Shown here piece by piece: positions 16,907 to 25,334 of a stretch of 64,000 nucleotides of DNA. The notes under the pieces were generated by a model. That model was not told the DNA's origin. It saw only the letters and a program-made list of their open reading frames with translations, and ran no database searches. A program made the position numbers and the translations under genes. This DNA comes from BOG-931 sp963781725. GTDB taxonomy: Bacteria > Pseudomonadota > Alphaproteobacteria > Rhizobiales > Xanthobacteraceae. Each line of letters opens with the position of its first letter. Position 1 is the first letter of the stretch. The DNA is taken from the NCBI GenBank assembly GCA_963781725.1, contig CAWAGV010000001.1, positions 1,054,001 to 1,118,000 of the forward strand. Direction: 5' to 3'.

Positions 16907-17401
16907 ATGGCACACAATGCCCTCTTGCGATCGGTGAAGGGCTTGGATGTCCCAGGTACCGCCCGAACGGAAGCAAAAAAGGCCAAGCTCAAGGTCGCAG
17001 CCCCGTCAGAGGCGGAACAGCGCCCCGATCATTTCGCGCTTCGCAACGGCGTGCGTTGCGCAGGCACGCATCTGATCATTGATCTGCACGGCGCGGAGCG
17101 ACTCAACGATATCGACCATATCGAGACGACGCTGCGGCGCTGCGTCGTCGCGGCGCGCGCGACGCTGTTGCATATCCATCTGCACCATTTCCAGCCGAGC
17201 GGCGTTTCCGGCGTGGCGGTGCTCGCTGAGAGCCACATCTCGATCCATACGTGGCCGGAAGCCGGCTATGCCGCGCTCGACGTTTTCATGTGCGGCTCCG
17301 CTGATCCCGATGCCTGCGTGCCGGTGCTGAAAGAGGCATTTTCGGCGAAACGCGTCGGCGTCAACGAGTTGCTGCGCGGCCAAGACGTCCAAGACGCCTA
17401 G
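16907..17401 (+). CDS. speD: S-adenosylmethionine decarboxylase proenzyme
   Basis: The enzyme makes decarboxylated SAM, the aminopropyl donor for spermidine. The 164-residue proenzyme contains the self-cleavage site ESHISIHTWPE, with cut between Glu108 and Ser109 so that Ser109 becomes the pyruvoyl group. His114 and Cys129 (in DVFMCGS) fall exactly 5 and 20 residues later, as in the prokaryotic SpeH-type enzyme. An N-terminal extension of about 45 residues, rich in Lys and Ala, precedes the core and is longer than in minimal homologues. GGAG about eight bases upstream supports the start. speE follows after 18 bases. Confidence 0.95.
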   Translation: MAHNALLRSVKGLDVPGTARTEAKKAKLKVAAPSEAEQRPDHFALRNGVRCAGTHLIIDLHGAERLNDIDHIETTLRRCVVAARATLLHIHLHHFQPSGVSGVAVLAESHISIHTWPEAGYAALDVFMCGSADPDACVPVLKEAFSAKRVGVNELLRGQDVQDA

Positions 17402-17419
17402 GCGCCGCGGCCGATCGTC

Positions 17420-18304
17420 ATGGCAAAGAAGACGCGCTGGATCGCCGAGACATTGTTCGACGATCTCGGCTTTCGCATGAGCTATCGCGCCGACAAAGTG
17501 CTCTACGAATTGCAGACCGGGCACCAGCATCTCGTGCTGTTCGAGCAGCCGTATTTCGGCAAGATGCTGGTGCTTGACGGCGCCGTCCAGATTTCGAAGC
17601 GCGATGAATTCGTCTATCAGGAAATGATGGCGCATGTTCCGCTGTTCGCGCATGGCGATGCGGCGGACGTCCTCATCGTCGGCGGCGGCGATTGCGGCAT
17701 CGCCGAGGAAGTGCTCAAGCACAAGGGCGTGAAGCGCCTCGTCCAGGTCGAAATCGATCCGCAGGTGATCGAATTCGCCAAACAGCATTTTCCGGAATTC
17801 ACCCGGCCGGTTTTCGCCGACCGCCGCTTTGAAAGCGTGATCGGCGACGGCGCCAAATACGTCGCCAAAACGAAGCGCCGTTTCGACGCGATCATCGTCG
17901 ATTCCACCGACCCGCAGGGACCCGGCAAAGTCCTGTTCAGCGCGAAATTCTACGCAGATTGCAAGCGCCGCTTGAAAAGCGGCGGCGTGATCGTGACGCA
18001 AAACGGCGTGCCGTTTTTCCAGAAAAAAGAGCTGGCCGCGACGATGGCGAAATTCCAGCGGCTGTTCGCCGACGCAACCTGCTACGTCGCGGCAGTTCCG
18101 GTCTATGTCGGCGGCCACATGGCGATGGGCTTCGCCTCCAATGACCGGCGATTGCGGCAGCATCCGGTGACAACGATCGCCCAACGCTATCGAAAAGCCG
18201 GCGGCTTCAAGACACGATATTGGACCCCCGAAGTCCATGTCGCTGCGTTTGCGCAGCCCCGCTTCATCGCCGACGTGGTGGCGAAGGCCAGGGCGGCGCG
18301 CTAA
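17420..18304 (+). CDS. speE: Spermidine synthase (polyamine aminopropyltransferase)
   Basis: The protein transfers the aminopropyl group from decarboxylated SAM to putrescine in the cytoplasm. The 294-residue length is normal. Motifs are clear: LVLDGAVQ, the nucleotide-binding GGGDCGIAEEVLKH (residues 88-101), QVEIDPQVIEFAK with the ribose-binding acidic residue, and DSTDPQGPG (161-169) with the catalytic aspartates. It follows speD by 18 bases and should be translated from the same mRNA, so the pair supplies the last two steps of spermidine synthesis. Confidence 0.95.
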   Translation: MAKKTRWIAETLFDDLGFRMSYRADKVLYELQTGHQHLVLFEQPYFGKMLVLDGAVQISKRDEFVYQEMMAHVPLFAHGDAADVLIVGGGDCGIAEEVLKHKGVKRLVQVEIDPQVIEFAKQHFPEFTRPVFADRRFESVIGDGAKYVAKTKRRFDAIIVDSTDPQGPGKVLFSAKFYADCKRRLKSGGVIVTQNGVPFFQKKELAATMAKFQRLFADATCYVAAVPVYVGGHMAMGFASNDRRLRQHPVTTIAQRYRKAGGFKTRYWTPEVHVAAFAQPRFIADVVAKARAAR

Positions 18305-18392
18305 GCGCCGTTTTTGGCCCTCTGACAGCGGCCGGATTTCCCGGTAATCTCCTTATGCGCCATTGCACTCACGCCGCCGCGAGGAGGAGAGC

Positions 18393-19313
18393 ATGAGCTT
18401 TTTCCCTGCCAAGGATCCTGAACTGGGCGACGCGCACGCAAGCGACATCATCCAGCAGATTGTGGTGCCGCGATCGGTCGACCTCGGCGGCTTTCAGGTG
18501 CATCGCGCGCTGCCGTCGGCCCGCTCGCGCATGGTCGGGCCGTTCATCTTCTTCGACCATTTCGGTCCGGCGGTGTTCAAGGCCGGCGACGGCGTTGACG
18601 TGCGGCCGCATCCGCATATCGGGCTTGCCACCGTCACCTATCTGTTCGACGGCGAAATCGTGCATCGCGACAGCCTTGGTACCGCAATGCCGATCCGGCC
18701 CGGCGCGGTGAACTGGATGACGGCCGGCCGCGGCATCGTCCATTCGGAGCGCACCGCCGCAGACCACCGCGACGGCGGCGAGCCGCTGCATGGCTTGCAG
18801 CTTTGGGTGGCGCTGCCGATGAATGACGAGGAACGGACCCCGGCCTTCGCCCATACCGCAGCAGCCGACATCCCCGAGCTCAAGACCGGCGACATGACCT
18901 TGCGCGTGGTTGCCGGATCGCTGCACGGCCTGCGATCGCCGGTCGCAACCTCATGGCAAACGATTTTCGCCGAAGTGACGCTCAAGGCCGGCGCGACGTT
19001 GCCACTCGATGCCGATTATGAGGAGCGCGCGATTTATGTGATCGCCGGTGAAATCGAGATCAACGGCGACCGCCACGGGCCGGAGCGGCTTCTGGTGCTC
19101 AAACCCGGTGACCGCGTCGCGATCAAGGCACCGTCCGGCGACGCGCATTTCGTCATCGTCGGCGGCGCGCCGATGGACGGCCCGCGCCACATCTGGTGGA
19201 ATTTCGTCTCCTCGCGCAAGGACTGCATCGAAGCCGCCAAGGCCGACTGGAAGGCGGGCCGCTTCGATATCGTGCCGGGCGACACGACCGAATTCATTCC
19301 GCTGCCGGATTGA
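18393..19313 (+). CDS. Pirin family protein
   Basis: The 306-residue bicupin has the pirin N-terminal core: GPFIFFDHFGP, then VRPHPHIGLATVTYLFDGE and MTAGRGIVHSER, which hold the metal-binding His residues and Glu (around positions 54-110), and a C-terminal cupin ending in a GDTTEFIPLP tail. Pirins act as quercetinase-like dioxygenases or redox-sensing regulators; which applies cannot be said. AGGAGGAG just before the ATG at 18393 fixes the start. The cyclase-family gene follows 14 bases later on the same strand. Confidence 0.9.
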   Translation: MSFFPAKDPELGDAHASDIIQQIVVPRSVDLGGFQVHRALPSARSRMVGPFIFFDHFGPAVFKAGDGVDVRPHPHIGLATVTYLFDGEIVHRDSLGTAMPIRPGAVNWMTAGRGIVHSERTAADHRDGGEPLHGLQLWVALPMNDEERTPAFAHTAAADIPELKTGDMTLRVVAGSLHGLRSPVATSWQTIFAEVTLKAGATLPLDADYEERAIYVIAGEIEINGDRHGPERLLVLKPGDRVAIKAPSGDAHFVIVGGAPMDGPRHIWWNFVSSRKDCIEAAKADWKAGRFDIVPGDTTEFIPLPD

Positions 19314-19327
19314 AACGGAAGGAGCCA

Positions 19328-20134
19328 ATGCCAGCCTATTCCCGCCTCGCCGTTCTGACGGCAGCACTGTGGGCGCTCGTGGCGTATCCCGCCTTTGCCC
19401 GCGACCAGTCCGATCTTGCCCGCGCCTATCAAGTCATTGCCTCGAAGGCATTCGTCGATCTCACGCACAGCTTCGGGCCGCAAACGCCGGTCTGGGCCGG
19501 CTTCGGCCAGGCCAAGTTCTCGCCGGCTGCCGATCCGAAAACGCACGAGCCCTACACCATTCCGAAGGACGGCTTCCGCACCACCTATTATGAGATGGTC
19601 GGGCAATACGGCACCCATGTCGATCCGCCGGCGCATTTCGACGAGAGCGGCATCACCATGGATCAGATACCGCTCAAGCAGATGATCCTGCCGCTGGTGG
19701 TGCTCGACGACACGCCCTATCTCGGCAAAGACCCGAACCACGCGTTTTCCGTGGCCGATCTGAAGGCATGGGAACAGCGGCACGGCCGCGTGCCAAAAGG
19801 CAGCTTCGCCGCGTTACGCACCGATATGTACAAGGATTGGGACACCAATCCCGAGCGCTTCAAGCGCCAGCCGTTTCCGGCCTGGGCCTTCGAGACGATC
19901 AAATATCTCTACGAGCGGCGCGGCGTGACGGCGACCGGCCACGAAGCCATGGACACCGACACCACCGACAAGATGGATTCAGAGACCTACATCCTGCAAC
20001 ACGGCCATTATCAGATCGAGGTGATGGCCAACCTCGACAAGGTCCCGGAAACCGGCGCCATCATTGTCGTGACCTGGCCGAAGGTTGAGAAAGGCCTCGG
20101 CTTCCCGGCCCGCGCCTTTGCCATCCTGCCTTAA
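19328..20134 (+). CDS. Cyclase family protein (kynurenine-formamidase-like), secreted
   Basis: The 268-residue protein has a Sec signal peptide (residues 1-24, ending AFA-R) and a cyclase/KynB-like metal hydrolase domain. The signature YGTHVDPPAHF is present, with the first metal ligands, followed by a later GHEAMDTDTT segment that supplies the remaining His and Asp-type residues. Relatives hydrolyse N-formylkynurenine, isatin or similar amides, but the export signal suggests a different periplasmic substrate. AAGGAG lies directly upstream. It is probably co-transcribed with the pirin gene. Confidence 0.85.
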   Translation: MPAYSRLAVLTAALWALVAYPAFARDQSDLARAYQVIASKAFVDLTHSFGPQTPVWAGFGQAKFSPAADPKTHEPYTIPKDGFRTTYYEMVGQYGTHVDPPAHFDESGITMDQIPLKQMILPLVVLDDTPYLGKDPNHAFSVADLKAWEQRHGRVPKGSFAALRTDMYKDWDTNPERFKRQPFPAWAFETIKYLYERRGVTATGHEAMDTDTTDKMDSETYILQHGHYQIEVMANLDKVPETGAIIVVTWPKVEKGLGFPARAFAILP

Positions 20135-20152
20135 GCGCCAGGCCGCAACTGC

Positions 20153-20362
20153 TCAGGCGGCAAGGCGTTGCGAGCGCATCCACGCGCCGACCTCGCGTTC
20201 CGCTTCCGTACGGGCAAAACCGTAGCGGTCTTGCAGGCGGGCAACCAGTTCATCACGCCGCCCGCTGATCCGGGTGATGTCCTCGTCCGTCAGCTTCACC
20301 CAGTTGTGCCGAAGCTCATTCTTGAAGTGCAGCCAGTTGGTCTCGATCTGATCCCAAGTCAT
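20153..20362 (-). CDS. CsbD-like stress protein, 69 aa
   Basis: This small, strongly hydrophilic helical protein begins MTWDQIETNWLHFKNELRHNW and continues KLTDEDITRISGRRDEL. That is the characteristic order of the CsbD (YjbJ) group, although the usual Gly/Lys-rich first half is reduced. CsbD proteins accumulate under general stress; their mechanism is unknown. GGGAGA seven bases upstream of the ATG at 20362 fixes the start. It converges on the cyclase gene. Confidence 0.75.
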   Translation of the reverse strand: MTWDQIETNWLHFKNELRHNWVKLTDEDITRISGRRDELVARLQDRYGFARTEAEREVGAWMRSQRLAA

Positions 20363-20415
20363 TGCTGTCTCCCGTGCTAGTAGCACCCGACGTGCCAAAA
20401 GACGCACCCCGCGCG

Positions 20416-20628
20416 TCAATCGTTATACAGTGGCGGGATGCGGCCTGAGTTCGGCGGTAACGGGGTCATTCCAAGACAAATATTGGCGGCGCAGCGGCGA
20501 ACCCGGCTTGTCAATTCAGAAAGACGCCTTTCCAGCACGGCCTGTTTTTCTTCGCGCCAGCGTGGTTTCAGATCGCTAAATTGCGACTGCAAAACATCGG
20601 CCGCGATGTAGGATGCCTCATGTCCCAC
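20416..20628 (-). CDS. Possible small hypothetical protein, 70 aa
   Basis: A GTG-started open frame between the CsbD-like gene and meaB. It encodes a charged helical segment (SDLKPRWREEKQAVLERRL) and a short proline-containing tail. It has no clear ribosome-binding site, no recognised family and starts only 12 bases from the divergent meaB start. It may be a real small gene or chance; I keep it at low confidence. Confidence 0.3.
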   Translation of the reverse strand: MGHEASYIAADVLQSQFSDLKPRWREEKQAVLERRLSELTSRVRRCAANICLGMTPLPPNSGRIPPLYND

Positions 20629-20640
20629 CGATGATTTACA

Positions 20641-21636
20641 ATGGCCTCCTCCTCCCCGACGTCACCTGACATCGAGCACCTCGCGAGAGGCGTCCGCGCC
20701 GGCGACCGCAGCGTTTTGTCCCGGGCGATCACGCTCGTCGAAAGCAAGCGTGCCGACCACCGCGCCAGCGCCGCGGCCTTGATGCAGGAGCTGATCGCGG
20801 CGACGGGCAACGCCGTCCGCATCGGCATCACCGGTTCGCCCGGCGTCGGCAAATCGACCACCATCGATGCGCTTGGCTCGATGCTGACGCAGCAGGGCCG
20901 CAAGGTCGCCGTGCTGGCAGTCGATCCGTCGTCGCGCCGGACCGGCGGCTCGATCCTTGCCGACAAGACACGGATGGCGCGGCTTGCCATCGACGCCAAC
21001 GCCTTCATCCGCCCGTCGCCGTCGTCGGGCACGCTGGGCGGGGTCGCGGCGAAAACCCGCGAGACCATGCTGCTCTGCGAGGCGGCGGGCTACGACGCGA
21101 TCCTGGTCGAGACCGTCGGCGTCGGCCAGTCGGAAATCGCCGTCGCCGACATGACCGATTTTTTCCTGGTGCTGGTGCTGCCCGGCGGCGGCGACGAGCT
21201 GCAAGGCTTGAAAAAAGGCGTCATCGAACTCGCCGACATGATCGCGGTCAACAAGGCTGATGGCGACAACCTCGCGTCGGCAAAGCTGACGGCTGCGGAA
21301 TACGGCGCCGCGATGCATATACTGGCTCCGGCCTCGCCGAACTGGACACCGCCGGTCGTCACCTACTCGGCGCTCAAGGGCGATGGCGTCGAAGCGCTGT
21401 GGAATCACGCGCTCGATCACCGCAAACGGCTCACCGATTCCGGCGAGCTTGCGGCGCGGCGCGGCGCGCAGCAGGTGAAATGGATGTGGTCGATGCTGGA
21501 AGACCGGCTTTTTGCGCCGCTGCGGTCCGACCGCAGCGTCAAAGCGGCGTTGCCGAAGATCGAAGCCGACGTTGCCGCCGGGCGGCTGGCGCCGGCCTCC
21601 GCGGTCGAGAAGATCGCCGGCATGCTCGGACTTTAA
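20641..21636 (+). CDS. meaB: Methylmalonyl-CoA mutase-associated GTPase MeaB (ArgK family)
   Basis: This G3E-family GTPase protects and reloads adenosylcobalamin-dependent methylmalonyl-CoA mutase. The 331-residue protein has the P-loop GSPGVGKST (residues 65-73), DPSSRRTGGSILADKTRM, ETVGVGQSE and the guanine-specificity motif NKAD. The C-terminal helical arm with QVKWMWSMLEDRL matches the dimerisation part of MeaB. No mutase gene is in the window. The start at 20641 has no strong ribosome-binding site. The next gene begins 30 bases after its stop. Confidence 0.93.
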   Translation: MASSSPTSPDIEHLARGVRAGDRSVLSRAITLVESKRADHRASAAALMQELIAATGNAVRIGITGSPGVGKSTTIDALGSMLTQQGRKVAVLAVDPSSRRTGGSILADKTRMARLAIDANAFIRPSPSSGTLGGVAAKTRETMLLCEAAGYDAILVETVGVGQSEIAVADMTDFFLVLVLPGGGDELQGLKKGVIELADMIAVNKADGDNLASAKLTAAEYGAAMHILAPASPNWTPPVVTYSALKGDGVEALWNHALDHRKRLTDSGELAARRGAQQVKWMWSMLEDRLFAPLRSDRSVKAALPKIEADVAAGRLAPASAVEKIAGMLGL

Positions 21637-21666
21637 GATGTCCTGCAAGATATTCTGCGGCAAACC

Positions 21667-22291
21667 ATGTTCGTCCTGATCACCGGTTTCGGCCCCTTCC
21701 CGGGCGCGCCGGTCAATCCCAGCGCGATGCTGGCCAGGGCACTGGCGCGACGGCGGCGGCCGGCTTTTGCGGCGCTCCACCGCACCGTGCATGTGTTTGC
21801 CACCAGCTATGGCTCCGTCGATCGCGAATTGCCGAAACTCCTCGCGCAAAAGCCCGACGTCGTGTTGCTGTTCGGCGTTGCCGGCCGCCGCCGTGCGCTG
21901 TGTGTCGAGACCCAAGCGCGCAACGCGATTTCGGTCCTGTTTCCGGACGCCAGCCGCCACCGCCCGCAGCACGCTGTCATTGAGCGCGGCGCGCCGCCGG
22001 TGTTGAAAGGCAATGCGCCTTTCACGTGGCTGGTGGGCGCGGCAAGAACCCGAACTCGCGGCATCGCGTCCGTCGCGTGATGCCGGACGCTATTTGTGCA
22101 ACTACGTCTTCTGGCGGGCGCTGGAACAAGTGCGGGGGAGCAAGCCTCTGGTCCAGTTCGTCCACATTCTGCCGGTCAGCAGCAAACCGCGTCCGCAAAA
22201 GCCTGGAAGACGGCGGCCGCCTTCATTCGCGGAACTTCTTAACGGCGCCGAAGCGCTGCTGATCGCACTGCTGGCCGCAAGCCGGCGTTAA
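21667..22291 (+). pseudogene. Pyroglutamyl-peptidase I-like gene (peptidase C15) with a frameshift
   Basis: The first part, in the frame of the ATG at 21667, has the C15 N-terminus (LITGFGPFPGAPVNPSA) and the region of the catalytic Glu (VETQARN). That frame stops at 22080. The second half continues in the +1 frame from about 22040 to a TAA at 22291 and carries the other catalytic residues: Cys in SRDAGRYLCNY and His in QFVHIL. Joined, the product would be about 208 residues, normal for the family. One extra base around 22040-22050 (GAACCCGAAC) explains the break. It is either a recent pseudogene or a sequence error. Confidence 0.8.
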
Positions 22292-22411
22292 CAGTTAACG
22301 CGAAAACGCGGCTCGTCCCGAAGCAAAGCGTATAGAATCCTGCTGCCGAAAATTGCCGGTCTTGCGCGATCCGCATTCGCTGCACCGTCCGGCACCAACA
22401 GGGTTTCCGCG

Positions 22412-23734
22412 ATGACGTTCGATCGCCGCCGCTTTTTTGCTGCTGTTGCCGGCGCCGCGACGGCCGCAGCGACACCGGCGCGGGCGCGCGTCGAGCCCGA
22501 CGGCGCGCTTCATCCCAATGCGGCGGAAGACCAGTCGAAAACGTTACAGCGGTTGATCGACCGATCGGCGGCGGCAGGCGCGGTCTTGCATCTGCCGGCC
22601 GGCACCTACCTCGCTGGCGGGCTGCAATTGCCGTCCAACGCGTCGATTGCGGGCGTACCCGGCGCGACGCGCATCCTGATGGCAGGCGGCCCGTCGATAA
22701 TGTCGGCGATCGGCAGCGATCATGTTTCGCTGAGCGACCTCATCCTGGACGGCGCGAACATTCCGCTTCCCGAGCAGCGCGGGCTTGTTCATCTGGCGCA
22801 AGGCCGCGCCATGCGCATCGCCGATTGCGAGATCACCGGCGCGGGGCGGAACGGTATTTCGCTCGAGGCTATGGACGGCGAAGTCACCGGCAATACCGTG
22901 AGCGCCGCCGACAATGCGATTATCTCGATCGACGCGCGCGGCTTGCGGATCGCCGGCAATACCGTGCGCGGTGCCGGCAATGGCGGCATCATGGTCTGGC
23001 GCTCCGCGCCTGGCGACGACGGCACGATGGTGCTCGATAATCGCATCAACAACGTCGCCAATAAATCCGGCGGATCGGGTCAGTACGGCAACGGCGTCAA
23101 TGTTTTCCGCGCCGGCAACGTCATGGTGCGCGGCAATCGCATCAGCAATGTCGCGTTCTCCGCGATACGCGGCAACGCGGCATCCAATCTGCAAATCGTC
23201 GGTAACACCTGCACCAATGCCGGAGAGGCGGCGCTTTTTTCCGAGTTCAGTTTCGAAGGTGCCGTGATCGCCAACAATATCATCGACCATGCGACCTTCG
23301 GCATTGCCGTAGCAAACTTTGACCGCGGTGGCCGCCTTGCGGTCGTCCAGGGAAACCTGATCCGCAATATCGCAAGACGCCTGCCTGCCGATCCGGACGA
23401 TCGCTCGGGAACCGGCATTTATATCGAGGCCGATAGCGTCGCAAGCGGCAATGTCATCGAAAATACGGCAGTCATCGGTATCGCCGCCGGCTATGGTCCG
23501 TACCTCCGCGACGTGACGATCAACGCCAATGTGGTGCGGGGTTCCAATTACGGCATCGCGGTATCGGTTGTACCGGGCGCGGGAGCCGCGGTGATCTCCG
23601 GCAACATGATCTCCGATGCGCAACTCGCCGCCATCGTCGGCATGGAATGGCTGAAGCCGGTCACCGGCGACCTCAGCAAGGCAGGCGCCGAGCATTACGC
23701 ACAGCTGTCGATCGACGGCAATCGCGTGCGCTAA
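22412..23734 (+). CDS. TIGR03808-type Tat-translocated repetitive protein, parallel beta-helix
   Basis: The 440-residue protein begins with a twin-arginine signal (FDRRRFFAAVAGAATAAA). It then folds as a right-handed parallel beta-helix: many imperfect 20-25-residue rungs with GNxI/GNTV/NNxI turns run from about residue 60 to 420, as in pectate-lyase-like and NosD-type proteins. This matches the TIGR03808 family, known from Bradyrhizobium relatives, function unknown. A surface or periplasmic polysaccharide-binding or cleaving role is possible but unproven. It converges on the binding-protein gene with two bases between the stops. Confidence 0.85.
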   Translation: MTFDRRRFFAAVAGAATAAATPARARVEPDGALHPNAAEDQSKTLQRLIDRSAAAGAVLHLPAGTYLAGGLQLPSNASIAGVPGATRILMAGGPSIMSAIGSDHVSLSDLILDGANIPLPEQRGLVHLAQGRAMRIADCEITGAGRNGISLEAMDGEVTGNTVSAADNAIISIDARGLRIAGNTVRGAGNGGIMVWRSAPGDDGTMVLDNRINNVANKSGGSGQYGNGVNVFRAGNVMVRGNRISNVAFSAIRGNAASNLQIVGNTCTNAGEAALFSEFSFEGAVIANNIIDHATFGIAVANFDRGGRLAVVQGNLIRNIARRLPADPDDRSGTGIYIEADSVASGNVIENTAVIGIAAGYGPYLRDVTINANVVRGSNYGIAVSVVPGAGAAVISGNMISDAQLAAIVGMEWLKPVTGDLSKAGAEHYAQLSIDGNRVR

Positions 23735-23736
23735 AC

Positions 23737-24534
23737 TCAGTCGGCCGGCGCCGCGACGACGGCCGCCGTCTGCCCGGCGCGGTCGAGCGCCTTGCGGACA
23801 AAGCCCGACGCCTTCATCTCCTCGACGAAGCCGCGGAGATATTGCAACCCGGCATTCTTCCCGAGCGGCACGCCCATCGCTTCCCTGATCTCCTGGAAGT
23901 GGCCGTCCATCACCCGATAGCCCTGATGACCCGCGGCAAAAGCAACGAGCTGTTGCTTCACGCCCGCGGCAACATCGATCTTGTCGTCAATGTAACCTTG
24001 CAATGCCAGCGGCGGGTTCGGGTAGCGCACCAGCGTTGCATGCTGCAGCGTGCGCGTCAGGAACAGATCGTAAGCCGAGCCCCTAGCCACCGCGATGCGG
24101 ATGCCGTCATGATCGACATCGGCGATGGTCTTCAGCGGCGAGTCCATCGCCGCGATATACGTGCCTTCGATGACAACATAGGGCGCGGTGAAGCCGATCA
24201 CCTCGGCACGCCGTGGCTCGATGGCAACGAAAGCAACGTCCCATGCGCCTGACTTCGCCGCATCGGTTACTTTCCCGGCGGCCTCGAACACGACGAGGTC
24301 GGCCGGCACGTTCAGCCGCCGGGCGAGCTCCCGCGCCAGATCGACGGTGATGCCCGAGACCGCGCCGGTAGAATCTTTTTGCACAAGGACGACATTGCCT
24401 GCGTTGATCGCGGCGCGAAGACGGCCGCCGGGTGCAAGATCCTTGACGGCATCGGCCGGTGGCATGGACTGCGCGCGCACCGGCGCGGTAGCGAACGCGG
24501 CAACGATCAGTGCCGCATAAAATATCCTGTTCAT
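23737..24534 (-). CDS. ABC transporter substrate-binding protein, family 3
   Basis: The 265-residue periplasmic protein has a signal peptide (residues 1-22, ending VRA-Q) and the polar-amino-acid binding fold: GITVDLARELARRL, AKSGAWDVAFVAIEPRR, FTAPYVVIEGTY, and IRIAVARGSAYDLFL in the second lobe. The ligand is probably an amino acid or similar small zwitterion. No permease or ATPase lies beside it. GGGGAGA about seven bases before the ATG at 24534 fixes the start. It is divergent from the glycosyltransferase gene. Confidence 0.85.
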   Translation of the reverse strand: MNRIFYAALIVAAFATAPVRAQSMPPADAVKDLAPGGRLRAAINAGNVVLVQKDSTGAVSGITVDLARELARRLNVPADLVVFEAAGKVTDAAKSGAWDVAFVAIEPRRAEVIGFTAPYVVIEGTYIAAMDSPLKTIADVDHDGIRIAVARGSAYDLFLTRTLQHATLVRYPNPPLALQGYIDDKIDVAAGVKQQLVAFAAGHQGYRVMDGHFQEIREAMGVPLGKNAGLQYLRGFVEEMKASGFVRKALDRAGQTAAVVAAPAD

Positions 24535-24626
24535 GATCGGTCTCCCCGGCCTTGCAGCGACATTGCCCGAACGCAACAACCCTGTAGCATGCCGATGCAG
24601 CGTGTTTGCATCGGATCGCTGACGCC

Positions 24627-25334
24627 ATGCGTCGACTGACCATCGTGCTTCCGGCGCTCAATGAGGCCGCGATCATCGCCGACGCATTGCGGGCGCTTGC
24701 GCCGTTGCGCAGCCGTGGAGCGGAAATCATCGTCGTCGATGGCGGCAGCGACGACGGCACGCCACAATTGGCGCAGCCGTTCGCCGACCGCGTTGTTACG
24801 GCACCGCGGGGCCGTGGCGCGCCGCTGAATGCCGGCGCGGCACTCGGCGCTGGAGACGCCCTGCTCTTCCTCCACGCCGACACGAGACTGCCGGACGATG
24901 CCGACCGGCGGGTCGCCGCCGCCCTGACCCGCCGCTCCTGGGGCCGGTTCGACCTGCGCATTGCCGGGCGGCATCCGTTCCTGGCCGTGATCGCCCGCAT
25001 GATCAATTGGCGGTCGCGCCTCACCGGCATCGCCACCGGCGATCAGGCGATTTTCGTCACCCGCGAGGCATTTGTCGCGGTCGGCGGCTTCCCCAATCTG
25101 CCATTGATGGAGGACATCGCGATCAGTCGGCGGCTCAAACGCCTGTGCCGGCCATTCTGCATCACGACGCCCGCGATCACGTCCGGCCGGCGCTGGGAAC
25201 GCAACGGCGTGGTCCGCACCATCCTGCTGATGTGGCGGCTGCGGCTCGCATACTACCTTGGCGTCGAGCCGGCATTGCTGGCGCAGCGTTACGGCTGCGT
25301 CACCTCACCCGCGCAAGGCAGCGCCGGGCCATAA
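24627..25334 (+). CDS. Glycosyltransferase family 2 (TIGR04283-like)
   Basis: The 235-residue GT-A enzyme shows LTIVLPALNEAAIIADAL, the nucleotide-binding IIVVDGGSDDGT, a FLHADTRLP motif with the DxD-type metal site, and a later GDQAIFVTREAF and PLMEDIAISRRLK with the ED of the acceptor site. The layout matches TIGR04283 transferases associated with rSAM/selenodomain proteins, though none is nearby. The sugar donor and acceptor are unknown. The last 30 bases overlap the convergent ene-reductase gene. An upstream TTG at 24606 is an alternative start. Confidence 0.85.
   Translation: MRRLTIVLPALNEAAIIADALRALAPLRSRGAEIIVVDGGSDDGTPQLAQPFADRVVTAPRGRGAPLNAGAALGAGDALLFLHADTRLPDDADRRVAAALTRRSWGRFDLRIAGRHPFLAVIARMINWRSRLTGIATGDQAIFVTREAFVAVGGFPNLPLMEDIAISRRLKRLCRPFCITTPAITSGRRWERNGVVRTILLMWRLRLAYYLGVEPALLAQRYGCVTSPAQGSAGP

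Noticed and set aside
17006..18238. 410-codon minus-strand open frame across speD and speE
   Set aside because: It is antisense to two well-supported genes with catalytic motifs and has composition typical of a reverse-strand shadow.
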